Below are positions 1 through 6,612 of a stretch of DNA of 8,234 nucleotides, piece after piece. Source of the stretch: an uncultured Clostridia bacterium (GTDB lineage Bacteria > Bacillota > Clostridia > Christensenellales > Aristaeellaceae); NCBI GenBank assembly GCA_946615785.1, contig CAMOIA010000058.1, positions 1 through 8,234 on the forward strand. The letters are read 5' to 3'. The position numbers were made by a program, and so were the translations under genes. Below the pieces are notes generated by a model. The model did not search any database. It had not been told where the DNA came from and saw only the letters and a list, made by a program, of their open reading frames with translations. How positions within the stretch are numbered: the first letter of the stretch is position 1; the number at the start of each line of letters is the position of its first letter.

Positions 1-443
1 CCAGGCTTGACAACCGGGACGGCGAAAGAACGGTCATGTCGCGCAGCGGGCTCAAAACAGAGTGCCGCTTCGTGGAGGAGCTCGACGACCTCAACGTGCG
101 GGAATACCATTGCCTGATCGTCGACGAAGCACAGTTTCTGACAAAGCATCAGGTCGCAAAGCTGGTTCAGATTGTGGATGAACTGCAGATCCCGGTCATC
201 TGCTACGGCCTCAGGACGGATTTTCAGAACAACCTGTTCGAAGGCAGCAAATGGCTTCTCGCCTGGGCGGACACCATCGAAGAGATCAAAACCATCTGCT
301 GGTGCGGGCGAAAAGCCATCTGCAACGCGAGAATCATCAACGGCATGGTCGTGAAGGAAGGCGATCAGATCCTGCTGGGCGGCAACAGCCAATATGTCAG
401 CCTGTGCCGAAAGCACTTTACCGAAGGAAAACTGGCCCCCTGA
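1..443 (+). CDS. tdk: Thymidine kinase, C-terminal part (5' end outside window)
   Basis: Thymidine kinase phosphorylates thymidine to dTMP in the cytosolic pyrimidine salvage pathway. The reading frame is open from base 3, upstream of the first ATG at 36, and reads RLDNRDGERTVMSRSG, which matches the lasso region of the family. The true start is therefore to the left of the window and 146 residues are visible. The segment DEAQFL holds the expected catalytic glutamate. YGLRTDF and the following FEGSKWLLAWAD resemble the E. coli-type enzyme closely. The zinc site is the short form, CWCGRKA followed later by CRKH, as in E. coli Tdk (Cys-x-Cys plus Cys-x-x-His). The protein ends at TGA 441-443, about 20 nt before a strong terminator. 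It converges with the minus-strand genes and is probably transcribed independently of them. The family assignment is secure; only the N-terminal P-loop cannot be seen. Confidence 0.95.
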   Translation, partial: RLDNRDGERTVMSRSGLKTECRFVEELDDLNVREYHCLIVDEAQFLTKHQVAKLVQIVDELQIPVICYGLRTDFQNNLFEGSKWLLAWADTIEEIKTICWCGRKAICNARIINGMVVKEGDQILLGGNSQYVSLCRKHFTEGKLAP

Positions 444-465
444 CCCGGCGGACAATCGCATCCAT

Positions 466-512
466 AAACACGCATGCCGAACGAGTGTCTGGTCCGGCGC
501 GCGTGTTTTTTT
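466..512 (+). terminator. Intrinsic terminator of tdk
   Basis: The left arm at 466-479 (AAACACGCATGCCG) pairs with the right arm at 495-508 (CGGCGCGCGTGTTT). The stem is 14 positions long with one A-C mismatch and one G-U pair, and the loop is 15 nt. A run of seven T (506-512) begins inside the right arm. It lies about 20 nt after the tdk stop, which suits a plus-strand Rho-independent terminator. The minus strand has no comparable T-run on the other side. Confidence 0.85.
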
Positions 513-525
513 CCTTTGGACGACG

Positions 526-554
526 AAAAGGCCCGCCGTATGCTCCGGCGGGCC
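526..554 (-). terminator. Probable terminator of the GTPase gene pair
   Basis: A perfect 9-bp GC-only stem (530-538 GGCCCGCCG with 546-554 CGGCGGGCC, 7-nt loop) lies 16 nt beyond the stop codon of the minus-strand GTPase gene. Read on the minus strand the stem is followed by CTTTTC, a short T-run, so termination is plausible but may be incomplete. On the plus strand no T-run follows. It is separate from the tdk terminator, so the convergent genes have one hairpin each. Confidence 0.65.
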
Positions 555-570
555 CTGACAAGCCTTGATG

Positions 571-1521
571 TTATGAGAAGAAAACCAGTTCCTCCTTCGG
601 TGCGGCGACCGCACGGATATCCTCCGCGTACAGGACCGGGCCGACTTCGTCGTACATTTTGTTGAATTCCTGCTTCACCGTCGCGGTCACAAGCACCCAT
701 TCGCCCATGGGCAGCATGGGCGCTTCTTTCGATTTGCACATAAAGCCGAGGAAACGGATATCGTCCGCGCAGCAGGTCATGGCTTTGCGGCCGGGCACGA
801 AAAACTCGTTTTCATCCTCGCGGCTCTTGAGCACAACGCCCTTGAACTGTACGCGCTTGTTCGTATACCGCTCCGGATGATCGCGCATGTCCATGTACCA
901 CAGGCCGTAGTCGATATCGTCGATGACGATGGGATCCGTATCCAGCGCGTACGGCATGGTATCCTCAAAGGCGTCGATCATATTGCCGTCCTCGCCTTCA
1001 AAGAGCACATCGCTCATGGGGCTGACCACCTTGACGGACCGGCGGAAGCTTGCAAGGGGATCGTCCTTTTTGCAGCGGTTGAAAACCACCATATCCGCAC
1101 CGTTGATCATATCGGTGAAGATAGAGCGCATATTGTTCAGATAAACCTTGAACGTGCTCGCATCCACCGTGGTAATGTGCTGCACCAGCTCCCATTTATC
1201 GGGCAGTTCCATCTGGTACATGTTTCCGATGCCCCAGAGCGGGTTGTATTCGATCAGCACACGGGCAGGACGGTATTTTCTGTCAAATTTCTGCAGGGTT
1301 TCAGGATTCATGTCCTCCTGGTTTTCAATCGATTCGACCACGACCTTGCCCGCGCGAAGATCCCGCTCGTTGTAGTCCACCTCGCCGTCCTCGCACTTGA
1401 TCAGGAGGGTTCGGCCTGGAATGCGGAAATTGCGCTCCGCCAGGGTATAGTTCAGAAAAGATGTCTTGCCGCTTTCAATGAAACCGGTGATCAGATAAAC
1501 GGGTACGCCGCGTTCAGGCAT
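571..1521 (-). CDS. Divergent G3E (CobW-like) GTPase fused to a YcgQ/DUF1980-like domain
   Basis: This 316-residue protein is a G3E-family P-loop GTPase of the COG0523 type with unusual features. The Walker A motif is GFIESGKT (residues 13-20). The segment KCEDGEVDYN (42-51) stands where the family has ENEFGEVGID, and VLIEYNPLWGIGN (88-100) replaces VIIEPSGVG. The metal-binding CxCC motif expected between these segments is missing. The guanine-specificity motif is degenerate (FNRCKKDD, 147-154). From about residue 200 the protein no longer resembles the CobW C-terminal domain. FFVPGRKAMTCC (240-251) and the following FLGFMC resemble the C-terminal domain of YcgQ/TIGR03943 (DUF1980, COG3689), probably an OB-like fold. 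The start ATG has GGGAG eight nt upstream. It lies 27 nt after the other GTPase gene and is probably cotranscribed and co-functional with it. A metal-related role is inferred. The GTPase fold is fairly certain and the C-terminal match is tentative. Confidence 0.75.
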   Translation of the reverse strand: MPERGVPVYLITGFIESGKTSFLNYTLAERNFRIPGRTLLIKCEDGEVDYNERDLRAGKVVVESIENQEDMNPETLQKFDRKYRPARVLIEYNPLWGIGNMYQMELPDKWELVQHITTVDASTFKVYLNNMRSIFTDMINGADMVVFNRCKKDDPLASFRRSVKVVSPMSDVLFEGEDGNMIDAFEDTMPYALDTDPIVIDDIDYGLWYMDMRDHPERYTNKRVQFKGVVLKSREDENEFFVPGRKAMTCCADDIRFLGFMCKSKEAPMLPMGEWVLVTATVKQEFNKMYDEVGPVLYAEDIRAVAAPKEELVFFS

Positions 1522-1548
1522 TGTTCATTCTCCCATCGTATGGTCGTG

Positions 1549-2724
1549 TCAGGCTTTGCCGCCAAAGAGCGCGGAAAGCTTTTCTTCATTCAGTTTCGAA
1601 CCGATCACGCAATATTTGCCAATGATCTCGGGGCTGCCGGTGCGGATGTCGCATTCGCCGGGCACCATGTCAAAGTAAATCCAGGTTCCGTCTTTGGCGG
1701 GCACCATACCCTTGCTGCGCAGCACCTGCCCGTAGCTTTCATCGCCCGACAGTGCTTCCAGAATCGCCTCGATTTCCTCCCGGGTAAACTTGCGGGCGCT
1801 TTCCTCGCCCCAGGAAGTGAACACTTCGTCCGCATGGTGATGGTGATGATGGTGATGGTGCGCATGTTCGTGTTCATCGCCGTCATCATCGTCATGATGG
1901 TGGTGATGATGCCCGTGTTCATCCTCATCGTCATCGTCGTGATCGTGGTGGTGATGCCCGTGTCCGTCCTCGTCGTCGTCATCGTCATGATGGTGATGAT
2001 GCTCATGTTCATCATCGTCGTCGTCGTGATGGTGGTGATGGCATTCGCAGTCAGGATCGTCGCATTCCTCGTCGTCGTCATCGTCGTCGTCGGGCAGGGG
2101 CACATTCAGGCTGAATTCCTTTTTACCCTCTTCCATGGTTTCAAGCACCTTTTTGCCGTCCAATTCTGCGATCGGCGTTGTGATGATGGCGCATTCGCTG
2201 TTCATTTCGCGGATCATCGCCACCGCGTCCGCAACCTTTTCTTCCGTCGCCTTATTGGTGTCGGTACGGCTTAAGATCACAACCTTCGCAAACTGGATCT
2301 GGTTGGCAAAGAATTCGCCGAACGCCTTCATATACATGCGGCATTTGGTCACATCGGCCACGGTGGTATAGCTGTTGAGCACCACGTCGCCCTCAAGCCC
2401 GGCCTTCTGAACGGCCTTGATCACATCGCTGAGCTTGCCGACTCCGGACGGCTCGATAATGACCCTCGCCGGATGATAGCGGTTGATCACCTCGCGCAGC
2501 GCTTCGCCGAAATCGCCGACCAGGCTGCAGCAGATGCAGCCCGAGGACATTTCCTTGATTTCAATGCCCGTTTCCTTCAGGAAACCGCCGTCGATTGCGA
2601 TATCGCCAAATTCATTTTCGATCAGAACCACCTGTTCGCCCCTGAGCGCTTCGCTGAGCAGCTTCTTGATCAGCGTCGTTTTCCCAGCGCCGAGAAAGCC
2701 GGAAATGATATCAATTTTGGTCAT
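1549..2724 (-). CDS. COG0523/CobW-family GTPase with a His/Asp-rich metal-binding insert
   Basis: This 391-residue protein is a canonical G3E GTPase, probably a cytosolic metallochaperone. Visible motifs are Walker A GFLGAGKT (9-16), ENEFGDIAID (36-45), the metal-binding CxCC motif as CICC (63-66), the Walker B-like EPSGVG (91-96) and SRTD (152-155) in the NKxD position. Residues 212-297 are almost pure His/Asp with a C-rich start (three Cys). The CobW C-terminal domain follows, from about TSWGEES to the end. Members of this family deliver or insert Zn, Co, Ni or Fe; a His-rich linker is common in those handling Zn, Ni or Co. The start at 2722-2724 was chosen because AAGGAG (2732-2737) lies 7 nt upstream. 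The ATG at 2728-2730 would be only 1 nt from it, and a longer frame to 2748 would run through it. No corrin-synthesis genes are nearby, so cobW is not assigned as a symbol. The metal is not known. Confidence 0.88.
   Translation of the reverse strand: MTKIDIISGFLGAGKTTLIKKLLSEALRGEQVVLIENEFGDIAIDGGFLKETGIEIKEMSSGCICCSLVGDFGEALREVINRYHPARVIIEPSGVGKLSDVIKAVQKAGLEGDVVLNSYTTVADVTKCRMYMKAFGEFFANQIQFAKVVILSRTDTNKATEEKVADAVAMIREMNSECAIITTPIAELDGKKVLETMEEGKKEFSLNVPLPDDDDDDDEECDDPDCECHHHHHDDDDDEHEHHHHHDDDDDEDGHGHHHHDHDDDDEDEHGHHHHHHDDDDGDEHEHAHHHHHHHHHADEVFTSWGEESARKFTREEIEAILEALSGDESYGQVLRSKGMVPAKDGTWIYFDMVPGECDIRTGSPEIIGKYCVIGSKLNEEKLSALFGGKA
1834..2091 (-). repeat. Low-complexity CAY/GAY codon tract encoding the His/Asp insert
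   Basis: These 258 bases encode 86 residues, of which 35 are His and 32 are Asp, with Glu, Gly and three Cys making up most of the rest. The protein pattern alternates blocks of 4-9 His with blocks of 4-7 Asp, roughly four rounds, ending in nine consecutive His. The tract is an imperfect trinucleotide-like repeat that uses both CAT/CAC and GAT/GAC. Mixed codons suggest selection on the amino acids rather than recent simple slippage, although length variation between strains would be expected. It lies inside the GTPase gene and stays in frame. Confidence 0.9.
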
Positions 2725-2731
2725 ACCCATA

Positions 2732-2737
2732 CTCCTT
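2732..2737 (-). promoter_or_regulatory. Ribosome binding site fixing the GTPase A start
   Basis: AAGGAG on the minus strand is followed by 7 nt and then ATG ACC AAA. An earlier in-frame ATG lies only 1 nt after it, so the second ATG (2722-2724) is the likely start, giving MTKIDII at the N-terminus directly before the P-loop strand, as is usual for the family. Confidence 0.8.
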
Positions 2738-2767
2738 ACTCTGTACAATCCATAGGGGCTTTTGAGC

Positions 2768-2794
2768 CCAATATCATTTTACCAAGCCTGTCAA
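2768..2794 (-). promoter_or_regulatory. Possible promoter for the GTPase pair
   Basis: The 81-nt gap between the YitT-family gene and GTPase A contains a perfect -35 hexamer, TTGACA (2789-2794, minus strand), and an AT-rich stretch after it (GGTAAAATGATATTGG). No good -10 hexamer sits at 16-18 nt. The nearest are TATTGG at a 15-nt spacing and GATATT at 13 nt. A small 5-bp hairpin (GGGCT/AGCCC, 2756-2769) lies just downstream. I see no clear Zur-box palindrome. Weak call. Confidence 0.25.
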
Positions 2795-2805
2795 GAGGAT
2801 CTTTT

Positions 2806-3657
2806 TCATTCGTTCAGGCTGGCAAAGCCCTCCCCCAGCGTTTCATGGGTATCCGTCACGAACATAAATGCTCCGGCATCCTCGCTCTTCACGATGCGCT
2901 TGAGCAGCGCGGTTTCCTTGCTTGAAACGACGCACAGCAGCATGTTCCGCTTTTCGCCGCTGTATTCGCCGAACGCTTCGATGCGGGTAACGCCGCGGTC
3001 CATTTCGGTCAGCACGCGGTCCGCGATCTGCTGATGTCTGTCTGTGATGATATAACACGCTTTGGCGTTGCCAAACCCTGCCATGACCAGATCCAGCGCT
3101 TTTGACGAAACAAAGATGCAGATCATGGAATAAAGCGCGATGACCGGCGTCATGGTAAACCCGGCGGCGACGATCACAACGCAGTCAATGCCAAAGAGAA
3201 CCGCTCCGACCGAAACAAAGGTGGCTTTTTTGTGGATCATCAGCGCGATCATATCCGTCCCGCCGGTCGTCGCAAAGCCCCGCTGAATCAGCCCAAGGCC
3301 GATTCCGAGCACGACGCCGCCAAAGACCGCGTTGAGCAGAATATCGTCCGTCAGCACCGGAACGGGCAGGAAATCGATGCACAGGGAAAAAAGAATCGTC
3401 GCAACGAAGGAGCGGAACACGAAGCGTCCGCCCATAAAAATGAACGAAACGACAAACAGCGGCAGGTTCATCACCATCGAGGTGATACCGACCGGCAGGT
3501 GAAACAGATAGTTGAAGATCGTCGCAAGGCCGGTCAGTCCGCCCGGCGCGATGGACGAAGGGGTTAAAAACGCGGGATACGCTGCGCCGCCAATGATGCA
3601 GCCCAGCACGATCAAAATGTAGGAGGAAACAATTTCCCGCCTTGACGGTTTGTTCAT
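2806..3657 (-). CDS. YitT-family integral membrane protein (DUF161 + DUF2179)
   Basis: This 283-residue protein has an N-terminal multi-spanning membrane region of about five to six hydrophobic segments (roughly residues 10-190), followed by a soluble DUF2179 domain (about 197-280, starting near KACYIITDRHQQIAD). Two family signatures are visible: FLTPSSIAPGGLTGLA near residue 30 and the GG-rich ATTGGTDMIA loop. The length of about 280 residues is normal for the family. Members are common in Bacillota, often in several copies. Their transport substrate is not established, so no function is assigned. The start at 3655-3657 was chosen because AAAGGAA lies 6 nt upstream. An earlier in-frame ATG at 3694-3696 falls inside the preceding terminator hairpin and would add 13 unlikely residues. 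The gene has no terminator before GTPase A, so readthrough into that gene is possible. Confidence 0.9.
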   Translation of the reverse strand: MNKPSRREIVSSYILIVLGCIIGGAAYPAFLTPSSIAPGGLTGLATIFNYLFHLPVGITSMVMNLPLFVVSFIFMGGRFVFRSFVATILFSLCIDFLPVPVLTDDILLNAVFGGVVLGIGLGLIQRGFATTGGTDMIALMIHKKATFVSVGAVLFGIDCVVIVAAGFTMTPVIALYSMICIFVSSKALDLVMAGFGNAKACYIITDRHQQIADRVLTEMDRGVTRIEAFGEYSGEKRNMLLCVVSSKETALLKRIVKSEDAGAFMFVTDTHETLGEGFASLNE

Positions 3658-3663
3658 CGTCGG

Positions 3664-3670
3664 TTCCTTT
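3664..3670 (-). promoter_or_regulatory. Ribosome binding site of the YitT-family gene
   Basis: AAAGGAA on the minus strand, 6 nt before ATG 3655-3657. It begins only 5 nt after the T-run of the upstream hairpin, so any transcript made by a promoter upstream must cross that hairpin to include it. It excludes the longer reading frame starting at 3696. Confidence 0.7.
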
Positions 3671-3675
3671 CGCAG

Positions 3676-3713
3676 AAAAACCGCCAGCCGCAGCAAGGCA
3701 CCACGGCTGGCGG
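3676..3713 (-). terminator. Intrinsic terminator after pfkA, within the yitT leader
   Basis: On the minus strand a perfect 10-bp stem (CCGCCAGCCG at 3704-3713, pairing with CGGCTGGCGG at 3681-3690; 13-nt loop) is followed directly by TTTTT (3676-3680). It starts about 20 nt after the pfkA stop at 3733-3735 and fits a Rho-independent terminator well. It ends only 18 nt before the yitT start codon, which makes it part of the yitT leader in any readthrough transcript. Confidence 0.88.
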
Positions 3714-3732
3714 CAGGATGCGCTTTCAGTTA

Positions 3733-4809
3733 TTAATCGCCAAAGATAATGCCCATATGGCGCGCAAGCGCGACCATCTGATCATCCAGCGGGACCAGCT
3801 TCGGGACGCCCGCAATGTCGGAAAGACGGTTGTGGATCACCTGGTTGCCGGAAAGGGCGACGGTATAGCCGTATTGTTTGTCGCGGATCAAATCAGCCGC
3901 ATGGACGCCGAACTGCGTGGAAAGAACGCGGTCATACGCGCTGGGCGATCCGCCGCGCTGCATATGTCCCGGAATCACGGGGCGCGCTTCCACGCCGACG
4001 ATCTCGCTGAGCTGCTTTGCCATGCGGATCGCAATGTTGGTAAAGCCCTGTTTGGCGCGGTATGCTTCCCGCTCTTTCCGTTTCATCTTCGCTTCGCTCT
4101 TTTCCATCGCGCCTTCAGCCACGGCGATAATGGAGAACGCCTTCTTCTGCTTCGCGCGGCGCTCGACAACCTCCGCCACTTTGTCGATATCGTACGGGAT
4201 TTCAGGCAGCACGATCACGTCCGCGCCGCCGGCCAGACCGCTGTAGAGCGTGAGCCAGCCGGCTTTATTGCCCATGATCTCGATCACCATGCAGCGCCCG
4301 TGGCTTGCCGCGGTGGTGTGAATCCGGTCGATCACGTCGGTCGCGATATCCACGGCCGTATGAAAACCAAAGGTGAAATCGGTTCCGTAAATGTCGTTGT
4401 CGATCGTTTTGGGAAGGCCGATCACGTTGAGGCCTTCCTGGCTCAGAAGGTTCGCCGTTTTATGCGTTCCGTTGCCGCCCAGGGTGACAAGGCAGTCCAG
4501 CTTCAGTTTTTCGTAGGTCTGCTTCATGGCCTTGACCTTGTCCACGTTATCGTCTTCGATCACGCGCATATTGCTGAAGGGCGTCCGGCTGGTGCCGAGA
4601 ATGGTGCCGCCGAGGGTCAGGATGCCGGAAAACTGGCTTCGTTTCATTTCGTCATAATCGCCTTCGATCAGTCCGCGGTAACCGTCATGAAAGCCGACGA
4701 TTTCCGTTTCGTCGAACATTTCGTAAGCTGCTTTGGCCACGCCGCGGATGGCGGCGTTCAGTCCGGGGCAATCCCCGCCGGCCGTCAGGATACCGATCCT
4801 TCTCTTCAT
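3733..4809 (-). CDS. pfkA: 6-phosphofructokinase, mixed-substrate (group III-like) type
   Basis: The enzyme phosphorylates fructose 6-phosphate to fructose 1,6-bisphosphate, the committed step of glycolysis in the cytosol. The 358-residue protein opens with ILTAGGDCPGLNAAIRG (7-23), a phosphofructokinase signature. GTSRTPF (72-78) follows, then GGNGT (111-115), PKTIDND (133-139) with the catalytic Asp, MGNKAGW, and PGHMQRGGSPSAYDR near residue 280. The Gly after Asn-113 is the usual mark of ATP use, where PPi enzymes have Asp. Lys-134 in PKTIDND is shared by PPi enzymes and the mixed-substrate group, so the phosphoryl donor is probably ATP but not proven. The usual Asp of GGDG is Asn here. 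Start: ATG 4807-4809 has AAGGAGG (4818-4824) 8 nt upstream, the best ribosome site in the window. A terminator follows the stop. Confidence 0.93.
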   Translation of the reverse strand: MKRRIGILTAGGDCPGLNAAIRGVAKAAYEMFDETEIVGFHDGYRGLIEGDYDEMKRSQFSGILTLGGTILGTSRTPFSNMRVIEDDNVDKVKAMKQTYEKLKLDCLVTLGGNGTHKTANLLSQEGLNVIGLPKTIDNDIYGTDFTFGFHTAVDIATDVIDRIHTTAASHGRCMVIEIMGNKAGWLTLYSGLAGGADVIVLPEIPYDIDKVAEVVERRAKQKKAFSIIAVAEGAMEKSEAKMKRKEREAYRAKQGFTNIAIRMAKQLSEIVGVEARPVIPGHMQRGGSPSAYDRVLSTQFGVHAADLIRDKQYGYTVALSGNQVIHNRLSDIAGVPKLVPLDDQMVALARHMGIIFGD

Positions 4810-4829
4810 TTTTTTCTCCTCCTTAAATA

Positions 4830-4856
4830 ATTAGATTCAATTGAAGCTCATGGTAA
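4830..4856 (-). promoter_or_regulatory. Weak candidate promoter before pfkA
   Basis: The AT-rich 51-nt gap upstream of pfkA contains TTACCA (4851-4856, 4 of 6 match to -35) and TCTAAT (4830-4835, 5 of 6 match to -10) on the minus strand, with a short 15-nt spacer. The implied transcript start would fall on the ribosome binding site, which argues against it. pfkA may simply be cotranscribed with the upstream ATPase gene. Confidence 0.2.
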
Positions 4857-4860
4857 GGGG

Positions 4861-6612
4861 TCAGCGGCGCTTTTTGCCGCTCAGGCCGAGCGTTTCAAGC
4901 AGGCCTCTTGTCAGCTGCGAGCCGAGCGTCCGCCCCGCGCTGTTGATCGCGCTGCGGGCAAAAGCGTCCAGCGCGTTTGCCGTCAACGCGGTTTTTGTCT
5001 TCGTCGTTTTCCTGACCGTCGTCTTGGGTGTGACCGTCTGCCTTGGAAGAGGGGTGCGATACGCCGTCGAGGATACCGGATACGCGGTCGGGCGCGAATA
5101 GGCGGGCACTTCCGCCGCAGGGCGCGAATAGGTCACAGGCTCCGTAACCGGCTGGGGAACCTGCGCGGGCGACGCGGCGACGATCCTTTCCACATAGGTG
5201 CCCGTCGCGGGATCGAAAACCTTAAATGAAAACGTTTTGACGGGTGCCGGTTCCTGCACAGGAACAGCCGTTTCCAGCGGCGCCGCATCCGAAACGGGCT
5301 CAAGCACGCCGTATTCGTTTTCGGCGGCGTAAAGGTTCTGTGCGAGCACTTCGTACGCGCTTTCCCGGTCAAAGGGAACGTCGTATTTTACGCCCACGGC
5401 GTCCTTCGCTGAAAGCGCCAGTCTTTCTTCCTCCGTCAGCGTCCCGATCCGGCTCTGCGGCGGCAGCACGACGGCCTTCTGCACAGGGCAGGGCGCTCCG
5501 TCCTTATCGAGAAAGCTGATCAGCGCTTCGCCGGTTTTCAATTCCGTAATGGCGTCTTCCGTTCTGAACGCCGGGTTCTGCCGGAAGGTCTCGCTCGCCG
5601 CCTTCACGATCCGGATTTCAGCGGGCGTATACGCCCTCAGCGCATGCTGCACCCGCTGATTGAGCTGCGAGAGCACGCCGGAGGGCACGTCCATGGGCGA
5701 CTGCGTGATGAAGTAGACACCGACGCCTTTGGAGCGGATCAGCTTCACGGTCTGCTCAAGGCGGTCCATCAGCGCCTTTGAGCAGTCCTTGAACAGAAGA
5801 TGCGCCTCGTCGAAAAAGAACACGAGCCGCGGCTTCTTCTGATCGCCGCACTCGGGCAGGTAATCGTAAATCGCGCCGAGCATCCAGAGAAGATAGGTGG
5901 AATACATGACCGGGTTCAGGTACAGCTTCTGCGCCTGCAGCACGTTGATCACGCCGCGGCCGTCAGCGTCCTGCGCAAAAAAGTCCGCGATATCCAGCGC
6001 GGGTTCCCCAAAGAACAGAGAACCGCCCTGGTCTTCTAAAATGGCGATCTGCCGCTGAATGGCGCCGACAGTCGCCTTGGTGATGTTGCCGTATTCCAGG
6101 GTATAACGGGAAGCGTTTTCACCGACGTAGGAAAGGACCGCCTTCAGATCCTTCAGATCGATCAGCAGCAGGCCTTCCTGATCCGCGATACGGAAAATCA
6201 GATACATGACGCCGCTTTGCACTTCGTTCAGGCCCAGCAGCCTGCTCAGAAGCAGCGGCCCCATTTCGCTGACCGTCGTGCGGACAGGATGGCCCTTTTC
6301 TCCGTACACATCCCAGAAAACACACGGGAAGGCGGAGGGCTGATAGGATGCGGCCCCGCAGCTTTGAAGGCGCGAGAGAATTTTGTCGTTCACCGTACCG
6401 GGGGCGCCGAGCCCGCTGAGATCGCCTTTCACGTCCGCAAGGAAAACCGGAACGCCAAGGTTTGAAAAGCCTTCCGCCAGCACCTGCAACGTCACCGTTT
6501 TTCCCGTGCCCGTCGCGCCGCTGATCAGCCCGTGCCGGTTGGCGTTTTCCGGCAGCAGACAAACTGCGCCTTCGTTTGAGGTGCCTGCCCAGATCTTGTC
6601 ATTCAGGATCAT
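4861..6612 (-). CDS. HerA/YjgR-like ATPase (DUF853 family)
   Basis: This 583-residue protein is a HerA/FtsK-superfamily P-loop ATPase of the DUF853 family (E. coli YjgR-like). Walker A is GATGTGKT (32-39), followed by FLADVKGDLSGL (57-68), typical of the family. Walker B is LVFFFDEAH (263-271). YFITQSPMDVP and LNQRVQHALRA follow and match the HerA-type sensor and arginine region. FDRESAYEVL closes the conserved core. Residues about 440-541 form a Pro/Ala/Thr-rich linker with a repeated YSRP motif, then a basic Thr/Lys stretch. The last 40 or so residues (SAGRTLGSQLTRGLLETLG, ending GKKRR) resemble the conserved DUF853 tail. No transmembrane segments are seen. The cellular role of this family is not established; relatives of HerA move or process DNA. 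The start has GGAGG 6 nt upstream, and the gene overlaps the ispDF stop by 14 nt, indicating translational coupling. Confidence 0.9.
   Translation of the reverse strand: MILNDKIWAGTSNEGAVCLLPENANRHGLISGATGTGKTVTLQVLAEGFSNLGVPVFLADVKGDLSGLGAPGTVNDKILSRLQSCGAASYQPSAFPCVFWDVYGEKGHPVRTTVSEMGPLLLSRLLGLNEVQSGVMYLIFRIADQEGLLLIDLKDLKAVLSYVGENASRYTLEYGNITKATVGAIQRQIAILEDQGGSLFFGEPALDIADFFAQDADGRGVINVLQAQKLYLNPVMYSTYLLWMLGAIYDYLPECGDQKKPRLVFFFDEAHLLFKDCSKALMDRLEQTVKLIRSKGVGVYFITQSPMDVPSGVLSQLNQRVQHALRAYTPAEIRIVKAASETFRQNPAFRTEDAITELKTGEALISFLDKDGAPCPVQKAVVLPPQSRIGTLTEEERLALSAKDAVGVKYDVPFDRESAYEVLAQNLYAAENEYGVLEPVSDAAPLETAVPVQEPAPVKTFSFKVFDPATGTYVERIVAASPAQVPQPVTEPVTYSRPAAEVPAYSRPTAYPVSSTAYRTPLPRQTVTPKTTVRKTTKTKTALTANALDAFARSAINSAGRTLGSQLTRGLLETLGLSGKKRR

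Noticed and set aside
877..2274. Long plus-strand open frame (465 codons) opposite both GTPase genes, with a hydrophobic Met/Val/Ile stretch that looks like membrane segments
   Set aside because: The hydrophobic stretch is the complement of CAY and GAY codons: antisense His reads as Met or Val and antisense Asp as Ile or Val. The opposite strand encodes two complete, motif-rich GTPases.
1549..2724. Naming GTPase A as cobW of cobalamin synthesis
   Set aside because: No corrin-synthesis gene is in the window, and most COG0523 proteins outside such clusters serve other metals, so the symbol would overclaim.
2756..2769. Small GGGCT/AGCCC hairpin as a terminator after the YitT-family gene
   Set aside because: The stem is only 5 bp and no T-run follows it on the minus strand, so termination is unlikely.
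3718..4830. Plus-strand open frame of 370 codons opposite pfkA
   Set aside because: It is the complement of a fully recognisable phosphofructokinase and shows no family motif. Long antisense frames are common in GC-rich genes.
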